Shown one piece after another: positions 1 to 8,604 of a stretch of DNA of 64,000 nucleotides. The DNA lies in contig JAXMHQ010000002.1 of assembly GCA_046346665.1 (NCBI GenBank), positions 128,990 to 192,989 on the forward strand, read 5' to 3'. A model generated the notes under the pieces. That model was not told the DNA's origin. It saw only the letters and a list, made by a program, of their open reading frames with translations, and did no database searches. Position 1 is the stretch's first letter, and every line of letters starts with the position of its first letter. This DNA comes from JAXMHQ01 sp046346665. GTDB lineage: Bacteria; Verrucomicrobiota; Verrucomicrobiia; Limisphaerales; JAXMHQ01. The position numbers were made by a program, and so were the translations under genes.

Positions 1-28
1 GCAACCCGCAACCTGCAACCTGCAACCC
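1..28. repeat. Heptamer tandem repeat (GCAACCY x4)
   Basis: Four consecutive 7-base units (gcaaccc, gcaacct, gcaacct, gcaaccc) open the window. A degenerate array of the complementary heptamer (ggttgca-like) occurs at 1334-1365, so the two arrays flank the gene pair at 79-1329 in inverted orientation. Function unknown. The array may continue to the left of the window. Confidence 0.6.
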
Positions 29-78
29 TAATAACTTGCCCTCCCCCCTTTGCGGTGATACCTGTTTGGTAAAGCGGC

Positions 79-456
79 ATGAACCAGCAGTCAGACACGC
101 TCATCTATGTTGTGGACGACGAGCCGATGCTCCTCGAGCTCGCCGAAACCCTGCTGGCGCCCTGCGGTTACACCACCCGCACCTTTCCCGACGGCGACGC
201 CGCCCTGCGCGCCTTCGCCGAGGCCAAACCTCGCCCGGCCCTGGTCATCACCGACTACGCCATGCACCCCATGACCGGGCTCGATCTCATCCGCGAATGC
301 CGCGCCCTGGAACCGCGCCAGCGAATCCTCATGGTCAGCGGCACGGTCGATGAAGACATTTTCCGCAATTCAAAGGCGAAACCCGACCGCTTCCTCGCCA
401 AGCCTTACCAGGGCAAACAATTCCTTCACGCCGTCGAATCGCTGCTCGCCGGCTGA
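79..456 (+). CDS. Single-domain response regulator (CheY-like receiver)
   Basis: This 125-residue protein consists of one receiver domain and no output domain. It has the acidic pair D13-D14, the predicted phosphoacceptor D59 (context VITDYA), S87 at the switch position and the invariant lysine K108 (AKPY). It should accept a phosphoryl group from a histidine kinase in the cytoplasm and act by protein-protein contact. No kinase is adjacent, so the partner is unknown. The Shine-Dalgarno sequence before the ATG is weak. The next gene on the same strand starts 52 bases downstream and is unrelated in type. Confidence 0.85.
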   Translation: MNQQSDTLIYVVDDEPMLLELAETLLAPCGYTTRTFPDGDAALRAFAEAKPRPALVITDYAMHPMTGLDLIRECRALEPRQRILMVSGTVDEDIFRNSKAKPDRFLAKPYQGKQFLHAVESLLAG

Positions 457-507
457 TCCCATCCCGGCCCGCCGGAAAGCTCCGCCGGACCCAACCGCTC
501 TACCGCC

Positions 508-1329
508 ATGATCAAAAAATTGCTCCTCATCGCCGTCATCCTCGTCGTCGTCCTCGTCGTCGCCGTCGTCCTCGGGATTAGTTTGTTCCTCGACTCCGCG
601 GTGAAGAAAGGCGTCGAAACTTTCGGACCCAAAATGACCCAGGTCGACGTGAAACTCGACAATGTGAAACTCTCGCTCCTCTCCGGCTCCGGCAAAATCG
701 AGGGGTTGGTGATCGGCAATCCGCCCGGCTACACCTCCAGCAACGCCATCAGTGTCGGCAGCGCCAGCCTCGCCCTCAAGCCTTCCTCGCTCCTGTCCGA
801 CAAAATCGTCATCCGCTCCGTCAATGTCGCTTCGCCCGTGATCACCTTCGAAGGGGGGCTCTCCGGCAATAACCTGAGCAAAATCCTGGCAAACGTGAAA
901 TCCGGCAGCGGCGCCCCCGGCGAAACCAACGCCCCCGCCAAACCCGGCCAGCCCGCCGGCCCCGGCAAGAAACTCGAAGTGGACGAATTCGTCATCACCG
1001 GCGCCAAGGTCAACATCCACCTCCAGGTGCTCGGCACCGTCCAGTCCATGAACGTCACCCTGCCCGACATCCACCTCAACGATCTCGGAACCAACGCCGA
1101 CGGCATCACGTCCGGCGAACTTACCCGGCTGATCCTGACCCGCATTGAAAACGAGGCCCTGAAAGCCGCCAGCCAGGGAACCGCGAATCTCCAGAAGGCC
1201 GCCACCGACATGGCCCACGACCTCGGCAAAAGCATCCAGTCCACCGCCAATCAAATCGTCTCCTCCAACGCCGGCAACCTCACCACGAACATCAACAACG
1301 CGATCGGCAACCTGTTCAAGAAGAAGTGA
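508..1329 (+). CDS. Membrane-anchored AsmA-like protein
   Basis: This 273-residue protein has one N-terminal membrane segment (about residues 4-28, very rich in Val/Leu/Ile). The rest is a beta-rich periplasmic domain with alternating LDNVKLSLLSGSGKIEGLVIGNP-like strands, followed by an Ala/Asn-rich helical tail. The pattern resembles the short AsmA/DUF748-type envelope proteins. That placement rests on pattern only, without a catalytic motif. The DNA for the membrane segment is a low-complexity cgtcgtcctc stretch at about 540-575. It ends just before a converging hydrolase gene, with hairpins between. Confidence 0.7.
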   Translation: MIKKLLLIAVILVVVLVVAVVLGISLFLDSAVKKGVETFGPKMTQVDVKLDNVKLSLLSGSGKIEGLVIGNPPGYTSSNAISVGSASLALKPSSLLSDKIVIRSVNVASPVITFEGGLSGNNLSKILANVKSGSGAPGETNAPAKPGQPAGPGKKLEVDEFVITGAKVNIHLQVLGTVQSMNVTLPDIHLNDLGTNADGITSGELTRLILTRIENEALKAASQGTANLQKAATDMAHDLGKSIQSTANQIVSSNAGNLTTNINNAIGNLFKKK

Positions 1330-1333
1330 GGAT

Positions 1334-1415
1334 GGTTGCGGGTTGCAGGTTGCAAGTTGAAGGTTCACCACGTTCTACGTGGTTTAGCATGGTAGCTGCG
1401 ATTGTGAAATCGCAG
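1334..1415. repeat. Heptamer array plus two short hairpins between convergent genes
   Basis: The segment begins with a ggttgca-type heptamer array (1334-1365). A perfect 6-bp hairpin follows (CCACGT-TCT-ACGTGG, 1368-1382), then an 8-bp hairpin (CTGCGATT-GTGA-AATCGCAG, 1396-1415). It lies between the convergent genes ending at 1329 and 1501, so a bidirectional terminator role is possible, but no T-run follows either hairpin. Confidence 0.45.
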
Positions 1416-1500
1416 GAGTTCGACGTAGAAAGCCCTTCGCCTCCATCGCGCGACCCCACTTCTGAATTCTGAATTCTGACCCCGAATCCCAAATACCCCT

Positions 1501-2292
1501 TCAGATTCCCGCCTGCTTCAGCTTCGCCAGGATCGGCTCCAGTGCCGCTTTCCACTTCGCATAGCCCAGCCCGTTCGGATGCAGCATGTCCGGGAACTCC
1601 GACTTCTCGCACGTCCCTTCCGGCGTCGCAAAAATCGTCCAGGTATCGCAGCGCACATAGTTCGGAAACGATTTCATCACGCCGTCCACCAGCCGGTTCA
1701 ATTCCTGGATTCGATCCGACTGATCCTTCTTGCTCGGCATGACGTTGCAGACGATCACCGGCATTTTCGGATTCGATTTCTGGAGTTGCTCGAGGATGGC
1801 CTGCACATTGTCGGCGGCGTCCCGGGGTGTGCCGCCGTTGCCGAGATCGTTGATCCCGATCAGGAGCACGACCGCGCGCGGGTGAAGATCCAGCACATCC
1901 TGCTGGAGCCGGTACCGCACGCCCTGGGTCGTGTCGCCGCCGATGCCGCGATTGGCCGTTTTCAATGCCGGAAAATCCGTCGCCAGCGTGTTCCAGCCTT
2001 GCGTGATGGAATCGCCGAGGAAAACCACCGCGCCCTGGTCGGCCTTGCGATGCTTCCAAAACTCCGCGCGCCGTTTTTCCCAGAGCGGCTTGTAACCGAT
2101 CCATCCGACCACGGGCCCCTTGCCCGGCAGCGCGTCGTGCCCGGGAAAGGCCATGGACGGCATGTTGGTATCCGATTTGGACCCGCCGGAAGCCGCCACG
2201 GGATTCGTCTGCGCCTCCGCCAAAGTGGCGCAAGCGAGGACGGTGAACAGTGCGGTGGAGAAACGACGGGAACAGCAGGCCGAAAAACGCAT
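1501..2292 (-). CDS. SGNH/GDSL-family secreted hydrolase
   Basis: This 263-residue protein has an N-terminal signal peptide (about residues 1-27, cleavage near AEA-QT) and an SGNH hydrolase fold. It shows the GDSIT block with nucleophile S95, the glycine of block II (NRGIGGD, about 115-120), GIND with N148 (block III), and DMLHPN (D235, H238) as the catalytic Asp/His pair. The family removes acyl or acetyl groups from lipids or glycans. In a Verrucomicrobial secretome a carbohydrate deacetylase is plausible, but the substrate is not shown. It is monocistronic, with about 265 bases of featureless DNA upstream. Confidence 0.9.
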   Translation of the reverse strand: MRFSACCSRRFSTALFTVLACATLAEAQTNPVAASGGSKSDTNMPSMAFPGHDALPGKGPVVGWIGYKPLWEKRRAEFWKHRKADQGAVVFLGDSITQGWNTLATDFPALKTANRGIGGDTTQGVRYRLQQDVLDLHPRAVVLLIGINDLGNGGTPRDAADNVQAILEQLQKSNPKMPVIVCNVMPSKKDQSDRIQELNRLVDGVMKSFPNYVRCDTWTIFATPEGTCEKSEFPDMLHPNGLGYAKWKAALEPILAKLKQAGI

Positions 2293-2557
2293 AGGCTCCG
2301 AGTAAACCGCGAACCGCCCCCTGCATCAAGCGGGATTTCGGTTTGGTTCGGTTTGGGTTTTGGCGACAGCGCGCCACAGTTCAAGCCGGGGGTGCGATGA
2401 CTGGGGATGCCCGCTGGTTTCTTGGAGGCTGGATCGGCCGGAATGGAACCAGGCGCATCGCCGGTCGCAAACCGAGCCGGAGACCCCTTCTGGCCCATGA
2501 TCGAATCGGCGCTATTCTGACACCTTCCATTCCAGGCGGATTCCGGCCCGAACGATG

Positions 2558-3193
2558 TCATCGCATCCAGAGGTCCGAACGCAGCAAGCCCCACTCACTC
2601 GTCTGTTTCTCCCTGAGCACGAAGCCGTGCGTCTTCAGGAAACCGTCCGGCGAAACGAGCGCACGCGCCGGGAGCCGGGTCGCCATTCGGAAGAACGCGT
2701 ACATCAGCGAGTGGATTGCCATTGCCCTGTAACGACGCAGCCCGCGGGCCGGGATTTGAAAATCGGCGAGAAGCCATGCAGCAGTTCGCGAAGCGGATCG
2801 CGCGAGAGTGTCAACGACCCGTGCCAGCTCCCCGGCGGGAAAGCAATCGAGAAAGAAATGTGTGACAACGAGGTCATACTCCCGCACCTTTGGAGTCCAC
2901 GTCAGGATATTCGAGTGAACAAATTCGACGCTGTCCGCATCCGTTCCCGCCGCCGCCAGCCGATTGTGCGCGGCCTTCAACATACAGGCACTGGCATCGA
3001 CAACGGTAATCCGCGCGACTGGGAAGCGGTGTCGACATTCAACAAGGAAGCGGCCGTTGCCTTCGCCTGCGATAAGAATGTTTTGCGCGCCGGTCACCCG
3101 GTTCAACAGGGCGATCCGGCACCGCTGCAGCTTGTTTCCAGCGAAAACAAATTCCATCCATCGGTAATGCCGCGCCAGCCTGTCAAAACTCAT
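2558..3193 (-). CDS. Class I SAM-dependent methyltransferase
   Basis: The 211-residue protein starts at the ATG at 3193, because coding-like sequence begins there (MSFDRLARHY) and the start overlaps the upstream gene by 11 bases. It contains SAM-binding motif I (ILIAGEGNGRFL, about 39-50), the acidic ribose-binding position (VVDAS) and a motif resembling DLVVTHFFLDCF near residue 105. The overlap with the small membrane protein suggests translational coupling and a membrane-linked small-molecule or lipid substrate. The substrate itself cannot be read from the sequence. Confidence 0.8.
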   Translation of the reverse strand: MSFDRLARHYRWMEFVFAGNKLQRCRIALLNRVTGAQNILIAGEGNGRFLVECRHRFPVARITVVDASACMLKAAHNRLAAAGTDADSVEFVHSNILTWTPKVREYDLVVTHFFLDCFPAGELARVVDTLARSASRTAAWLLADFQIPARGLRRYRAMAIHSLMYAFFRMATRLPARALVSPDGFLKTHGFVLREKQTSEWGLLRSDLWMR

Positions 3194-3584
3194 ATTTGGA
3201 ACTAAGCCGGGGCAGTTTGCCGCGATGCCACCAGATCGCGGCAAGAATTCCGCCGACGACGTAGGCGACCACATCATAAGGATCGCCGGTTGCCCGGCGC
3301 AGGAGATGCGGCCCGATCCCCTCGAACAGGACGGACCACACCACGAGGTGAAGCGCCATTTCCCCCGGTGCGGGCGCCTGGTCATGGAATCGCAACTTGA
3401 GCAGGCGCTGGAACCACAGGAGCGGAGGCAGCGCACAGGGCATTAACAACAAGTCGTTGAAATGGTCGTGGAAAAAGCCGCCGTGCACGTGTGGTTTGAC
3501 CATCCAGCGGTTGATCGCATAGAGCGAGCAGCACAGAAGAAACAGCCGGTCGCGCAGATAACCGAATGAATTCAAAGCGCCCAT
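3183..3584 (-). CDS. Small polytopic membrane protein
   Basis: This protein of about 133 residues has three or four hydrophobic segments and a DPYDVVAYVVGGILAAIWW-like end, vaguely like VanZ-type membrane proteins. I do not recognise the family. The ATG at 3584 was preferred to an in-frame start at 3674 because the extra 30 residues are charged and unlike a membrane protein N-terminus. It overlaps the methyltransferase start by 11 bases, so the two are probably co-translated. Confidence 0.6.
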   Translation of the reverse strand: MGALNSFGYLRDRLFLLCCSLYAINRWMVKPHVHGGFFHDHFNDLLLMPCALPPLLWFQRLLKLRFHDQAPAPGEMALHLVVWSVLFEGIGPHLLRRATGDPYDVVAYVVGGILAAIWWHRGKLPRLSSKYEF

Positions 3585-3693
3585 AAAATGACCCCGCCGA
3601 AAGCCAGGGCCAGGGCGATCTTCAGAAGGACAATCATGGGTCAATATTACAGGATCGACGGCTTCCCGCCACAAGTTCGGTTCATATCCCCAT

Positions 3694-5142
3694 TCAGCCG
3701 GCAGGCTGGAGCCGGTGCGAAAACCCGTTCCCTGAACGGTCCAGATCCACTCGTGTCCTGGGCAGGCTCTGCGAGTGATGCTGCTGAATGAACTCGATCA
3801 GTTTTTCCCGGATCTCACAGCGCAAGTCCCACGTCTTGCTGGAATCCGCTGCAGTCGCCAGCACTCGGATTTGCATGGCGCACTCGCTCGCGTCGGTGAC
3901 TTGCAGATTCCAGAAACGCCGGTCCCACAGGGTGCTCCCCTCCACAATCTTTTGCGCTGCCCTGCGCACCTGATCCAGCGGCAGCGTGTAATCCGTCCAC
4001 AAGGAAACCGAACCGAGCAGCGACGCCGATACGCGGGTCCAATTTTGAAAGGGTTTTTCAATAAAATGGCTCAATGGCACCACCAACCGCCGGTCGTCCC
4101 AGATATGGATGATGACATAGGTCAGCGAGATTTCCTCGACCCGGCCCCACTCGCCTTCAACAATCACCACGTCGTCAATGCGAACGGGTTGGGTCATGGC
4201 AAGCTGGATTCCGGCAAACAGATTGGCAATCGTCCGCTGCGCGGCGAATCCAATGATGATTCCGAACACGCCGGCCGAGGCCAGAATGCTGGCGCCGAAC
4301 CGCCGGACTTCTTCGAACAGCATCAGCACCGACGCGATGGTAAAGATCGCGATGAGCACATAGAGTGTTTTGCTGATGACGTGCACCTGGGTATAAACCT
4401 TGCGCGCCTGAAGATTATCCGCAGCGCGGATGTCGTATTTCGCGAGCGCGGCCTGTTCACCCAGGCGGACTCCCTGAGCCAGAATCCACGCGACGGTGCC
4501 GATGATCAGGATGCTGCTGCCTTTTGCGACGACGCTGGCGTACTCCTGTGGCAGCCCAACCACCGGCAAGGCGAAGAGGATGCCCATCACCGGAATGAGG
4601 ACGCGCAGGCTCCGCCCCAACAGCGGCACCACCAGGTCGTCAAGTTTCGACCCGGTCTTGCTTGCCCAGGTGGCGAGGCGCGCTTCCAACACATGAGTAA
4701 GCCTGAAGAACAGCCAGAACAGCACCGCGAACAAACCGAAATCGGACAGCGTGTCGACAACCTCGCGAGCCGTTTGCATTCCTTCGCTCGACAGAAACTT
4801 CAAGAGCGGCGGAGCAAGGGCCAGGTCGACCCCGTAGAACCAAACGAACAGATGAAGCGGTTTGGAAGTCGCCCCCAGCACATGCCGGCGCCAGTCTTTC
4901 GAATCGGTCGGAGAGGCCATTTGGCTCCGTTTCCGCCGGAGAAACCAAAAGACCAGGAGATCGGCGATCAGAACAAACAGAAGAATGCAAAGCATGACGC
5001 CCAGGTCGGCCCACGAGAGGGGGCCAATCACTTTGGCGCGGACGGTCGGGCCGAAGATCAGTTCAAGCAGGCCGGACAACGCGCTGATGACTCCCTCTTC
5101 CAACGAGTCCAGGAAATTGTGTCCGGTCATCAAGGTATTCAT
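3694..5142 (-). CDS. MscS-family mechanosensitive ion channel
   Basis: This 482-residue inner-membrane protein has about five hydrophobic segments. The last is the glycine/alanine-rich pore helix typical of MscS (FGASILASAGVFGIIIGFAAQRTIANLFAG, about residues 280-310), followed by the beta domain (VRIDDVVIVEGEWGRVEEISLTY) and a cytoplasmic alpha/beta domain. It releases solutes on hypo-osmotic shock. Its ATG overlaps the stop of the trehalose synthase gene as ATGA, with AAAGGA six bases upstream, so it is translationally coupled to trehalose metabolism. That links compatible-solute synthesis to emergency release. Confidence 0.9.
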   Translation of the reverse strand: MNTLMTGHNFLDSLEEGVISALSGLLELIFGPTVRAKVIGPLSWADLGVMLCILLFVLIADLLVFWFLRRKRSQMASPTDSKDWRRHVLGATSKPLHLFVWFYGVDLALAPPLLKFLSSEGMQTAREVVDTLSDFGLFAVLFWLFFRLTHVLEARLATWASKTGSKLDDLVVPLLGRSLRVLIPVMGILFALPVVGLPQEYASVVAKGSSILIIGTVAWILAQGVRLGEQAALAKYDIRAADNLQARKVYTQVHVISKTLYVLIAIFTIASVLMLFEEVRRFGASILASAGVFGIIIGFAAQRTIANLFAGIQLAMTQPVRIDDVVIVEGEWGRVEEISLTYVIIHIWDDRRLVVPLSHFIEKPFQNWTRVSASLLGSVSLWTDYTLPLDQVRRAAQKIVEGSTLWDRRFWNLQVTDASECAMQIRVLATAADSSKTWDLRCEIREKLIEFIQQHHSQSLPRTRVDLDRSGNGFSHRLQPAG

Positions 5143-8100
5143 AAAGTGTCCTTTCCAGGAGACGGCGCGGAGTCAGGCAAATCCCCGAGCAAACGGAGGA
5201 TGCCCTGAAGAGGAACGCGCAGCCGGTCGGAGGGATTGTTCAACTCCCGGCCCAGTTCGCCCACGACTTGATGCAGCAGATAGGCTTCCAGCATGGCGCG
5301 CAGCTCCGTTTCGCTCTCGGGCAGCAGCCCTGATTTGTCGAGCCGATGAACGTAAGCCTTCAAGAACGCCACGCTCACTCCGTGATTCCAGAGTTCGACC
5401 CAGGATTCAAAGCGGGAGACATTTTCCCGCGGAACACTGCCGCGCGCGACGTGTTGATGCAGGCCGGCGTAGGCAGCGTAATGAAACGAACGCACCATCG
5501 CGGTCGCGTCGCGCAGCGGTGATCTTTTGACTCGCCTTTCGCTGATCGGCGCCAGGGGATCGCCCTCGAAATCGCAAAAGAAAAAGTCCTTCCCCGTCCA
5601 CAGAACCTGGCCGAGATGGCAATCGCCGTGGATGCGGATGCGTTGCGCGGTGAGGCGATGCCCAAACAACTCGCGGTGCCGCTTAACAATGGCGCCTTCC
5701 ATTTCAGCGACCCGCCGGGCCAGCGGCAAAATCTCCGGCGGCAGTGTCCTGAGTTGCTTTCCCAGCAACCGCACATTTTGAATGGCCAGGTTTCGCATCG
5801 ATTGAAGCAGGCCGCGTTGGTAAGCGGGGGTGAACGGCTCGGGGGCGAACTCCTTGTCGTCCGGCTCGGAGGCCAAGGCAAGGTGGAGTTCGGCGGTCCG
5901 CACGCCGATAACGCGCGCCGATTCCAAATACGTCCCGATTTCCTCCGAAACAGCGGCGGGACTCCCCAGGTCGAGCAGTTTCACCGATTCGATGGCAAAG
6001 GATGGCGCCGCGTGGCCCTGGGCAACACGCGCCACGACCCGGTCGTAATAGCGGCTGAGCGCATCCAGAGTATAGTCCCAGGCGGTCATCGCGCCGTGGA
6101 TGAACCGGTTGACAACCGCCAGCGTGAAGCCCGTTCCGTCGGCGGCGAGGTATTGCAGGGCGCCGGCCAGCGACGGGCAGCTTGGAAGTTCCTTTTGAGT
6201 CAGAAAGCGGCCGATCTCCAGTTCCGGATTCACCCCTTCATCCAGCCGGCGAAACACTTTCAAAATGAGCTTGTCGCCGTAAAACACGGAGAAATTGTTC
6301 TGGTCAAACCTCCCGGCCACTTCCAGCGGGCTTGCCTCGTCCACAATTCTGCTCATCACCGGCATCCGGATCGCCTCCGTGCCGCCACGCAATCCCCGGA
6401 TCCGCCGGCGATGAAGAACCAGCGCAAGCAGAGCCTTGCAGAATGCGGAACTCCCGAGAGCATCGTAAAGGATGCCGCCCTCCTTCTCGTGCGGCAGGCT
6501 CAATTCAGCCACCACAAACCGCGGGAAATCCCGTCGCACCTGTTTCGCCTCGGAGCCAGTGGCCATTGCCAGCGGGAGCAAGTAGACCTCCACGTCCCCT
6601 TGCATGTATTCAACCTGCGCAAACGTCAGGATGGCGTGTCCGCCCGGGAGCGGAACCCGCAGCATTTCCAAGAGCGCGACCAGTTTTATGGTTTTGCCCT
6701 TTCCGGCCAGCCAACGCTGGGATTTCAAATAATCGGGCAGAATCCCTTCCAGCTGGGTCTTGTCAGCAAAAACATCACGTCCCTCGACAACCAGCTTCGC
6801 GGGTTGAAACGCCGCCGGGGGAACGGCGCCAACCGCCGCCGGAACAGATTTCTGTTCGAGCGAGAACCAATAGAAACCGTGAGGACCGAGTGAAAGCACA
6901 TAGGGTCGCTCCGTGATGACCGGAAATTCCATCCGCCCGAGCAGTTCGATGGGCACACGGTGCTTGTAAGCCGACAAATCCAATTCCACTGGCTGCGCAA
7001 ACCGCGAGAGGTTGGCGACGACCAGCAGGGTTTCGCCGCGGTAACGAAGCAAATAGCTCAGGATCTTGTGGTTCTCCGACGATAGAAACTCGCATTTGCC
7101 CTCGCCGAGTGCGCGCCAGCGCTTGCGCAAGTCGAGCATCCGGCGCATCCACCAGAGCAATGAATGCGGGTTGGCCAGTTGCACTTCCACGTTGCTGGCT
7201 TCGTAATGATACGCGGGATCCAGGATGATGGGCAGGTAGAGGCTTTGGGGATTCGCGCGCGAAAAACCGGCGTTTTTGTCCGAACTCCACTGCATCGGCG
7301 TGCGCACGCCGTTGCGGTCGCCCAGGTAAATGTTTTCGCCCATGCCGATCTCATCGCCGTAGTAAAGCACCGGGGTGCCCGGCAGCGAGAAGAGAAGCGC
7401 GTTGAGAAGCTCGATGCTCTTCCGGTCGTTGTCCAGCAACGGCGCCAGCCGGCGGCGAATGCCCAGATAAAGCCGCGCCTGATGAACGTGGGCATACATT
7501 TTGTACATGTAGTCGCGTTCCTCTTCAGTGACCGTGGACAGCGCCAGTTCATCGTGGTTGCGCAAAAACAGGGCCCACTGGCTCGTTTCAGGAATCGCCG
7601 GCGTCTGCCCAAGAATGTCCACAATCGGCAACCGGTCTTCCATGCGAAGCGCCATGAACAGCCGGGGCATGAGCGGAAAATGAAAGGCCATGTGGCACTC
7701 ATCGCCCCGCCCTTGGCCAAAATAGGCGACGGCATCCTCGGGCCACTGGTTCGCTTCCGCCAGCAACATGCGGTCGTCGTACCTCTCGTCCACGTGCGCG
7801 CGCAATGATTTCAGAAAAGCGTGGGTTTCGGGCAGGTTTTCACATCCGGTGCCTTCGCGCTCATAAAGATACGGCACGGCGTCCAACCGCAGGCCGTCCA
7901 CCCCGAGGTCCAGCCAGAAATCCACCACCTGCACAATGGCCTCGTGGACTTCCGGGTTGTCATAGTTCAAATCCGGCTGGTGGGAAAAGAAACGATGCCA
8001 GAAATGCGATTTTGCCACCGGGTCCCAGGACCAGTTTGATGTCTCGACGTCCTTGAAGATGATCGAAGCTTCCCTGTATTTGCGCGTATCGTCGCTCCAG

Positions 8101-8594
8101 ACATAAAAATTGCGCCAGCGGCTTCCCGGTTTGGCGCGGCGCGAGCGTTGAAACCAGGGATGCTGATCGGAAGTGTGGTTGAGCGGCAATTCAGTAATGA
8201 CCCGCAAACCACGCTGATGCGCCCCGCGCAAAAATATCCTGAAATCCGCCAGCGTGCCGTACATCGGGTGGACGCTGTAATAGTCGGCGATGTCATAGCC
8301 ATCATCCTTCAGCGGCGAGGGATAGAACGGCAGCAGCCAGACCGCGGTTACTCCCAGGTCCTTGATGTAATCCAATTTTTCCGTCAAACCGCGGAAGTCG
8401 CCCGTGCCGTCCCCGTTGGCATCGTAGAAGGCACGCACGTGCAATTCATAGACGACTCCACTCTTGTACCAGAACGGGTCCCGATCCAGGCCTTCCCGGT
8501 TGCGATGGCGAGCAAGCAGGACGGGCGGCGGCGTGGGCCGGCTGGCGCCCACTTGGACCTTGATTCCCTTTGGATGCTTTGTCACCTGGCGCAT
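5139..8594 (-). CDS. treS: Trehalose synthase/maltokinase fusion (TreS-Mak)
   Basis: This protein of about 1151 residues fuses a GH13 trehalose synthase (maltose glucosyltransferase) to a C-terminal maltokinase. In the GH13 half the catalytic residues are visible: nucleophile Asp in DGLRLDAVPYL (about 238), acid/base Glu in LLAEANQW (about 280) and the stabilising Asp in LRNHDEL (about 348). In the kinase half (about 630-1130) the signatures are IHGDCHLGQVLW and FCDFEGDP. It would interconvert trehalose and maltose and phosphorylate maltose to maltose-1-phosphate, the GlgE substrate; no GlgE is in the window. The ATG at 8594 was chosen over upstream starts because AAAGGA precedes it at good spacing and it avoids overlap with otsA. 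Confidence 0.93.
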   Translation of the reverse strand: MRQVTKHPKGIKVQVGASRPTPPPVLLARHRNREGLDRDPFWYKSGVVYELHVRAFYDANGDGTGDFRGLTEKLDYIKDLGVTAVWLLPFYPSPLKDDGYDIADYYSVHPMYGTLADFRIFLRGAHQRGLRVITELPLNHTSDQHPWFQRSRRAKPGSRWRNFYVWSDDTRKYREASIIFKDVETSNWSWDPVAKSHFWHRFFSHQPDLNYDNPEVHEAIVQVVDFWLDLGVDGLRLDAVPYLYEREGTGCENLPETHAFLKSLRAHVDERYDDRMLLAEANQWPEDAVAYFGQGRGDECHMAFHFPLMPRLFMALRMEDRLPIVDILGQTPAIPETSQWALFLRNHDELALSTVTEEERDYMYKMYAHVHQARLYLGIRRRLAPLLDNDRKSIELLNALLFSLPGTPVLYYGDEIGMGENIYLGDRNGVRTPMQWSSDKNAGFSRANPQSLYLPIILDPAYHYEASNVEVQLANPHSLLWWMRRMLDLRKRWRALGEGKCEFLSSENHKILSYLLRYRGETLLVVANLSRFAQPVELDLSAYKHRVPIELLGRMEFPVITERPYVLSLGPHGFYWFSLEQKSVPAAVGAVPPAAFQPAKLVVEGRDVFADKTQLEGILPDYLKSQRWLAGKGKTIKLVALLEMLRVPLPGGHAILTFAQVEYMQGDVEVYLLPLAMATGSEAKQVRRDFPRFVVAELSLPHEKEGGILYDALGSSAFCKALLALVLHRRRIRGLRGGTEAIRMPVMSRIVDEASPLEVAGRFDQNNFSVFYGDKLILKVFRRLDEGVNPELEIGRFLTQKELPSCPSLAGALQYLAADGTGFTLAVVNRFIHGAMTAWDYTLDALSRYYDRVVARVAQGHAAPSFAIESVKLLDLGSPAAVSEEIGTYLESARVIGVRTAELHLALASEPDDKEFAPEPFTPAYQRGLLQSMRNLAIQNVRLLGKQLRTLPPEILPLARRVAEMEGAIVKRHRELFGHRLTAQRIRIHGDCHLGQVLWTGKDFFFCDFEGDPLAPISERRVKRSPLRDATAMVRSFHYAAYAGLHQHVARGSVPRENVSRFESWVELWNHGVSVAFLKAYVHRLDKSGLLPESETELRAMLEAYLLHQVVGELGRELNNPSDRLRVPLQGILRLLGDLPDSAPSPGKDTL

Positions 8595-8604
8595 TTCCAT
8601 CCTT

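Noticed and set aside
540..576. Low-complexity cgtcgtcctc stretch as a possible repeat element
   Set aside because: It is explained by the Val/Leu-rich membrane helix of the protein encoded there.
5616..6893. Long plus-strand frame opposite treS
   Set aside because: Antisense shadow in GC-rich DNA; the opposite strand has a full TreS-maltokinase with catalytic motifs.
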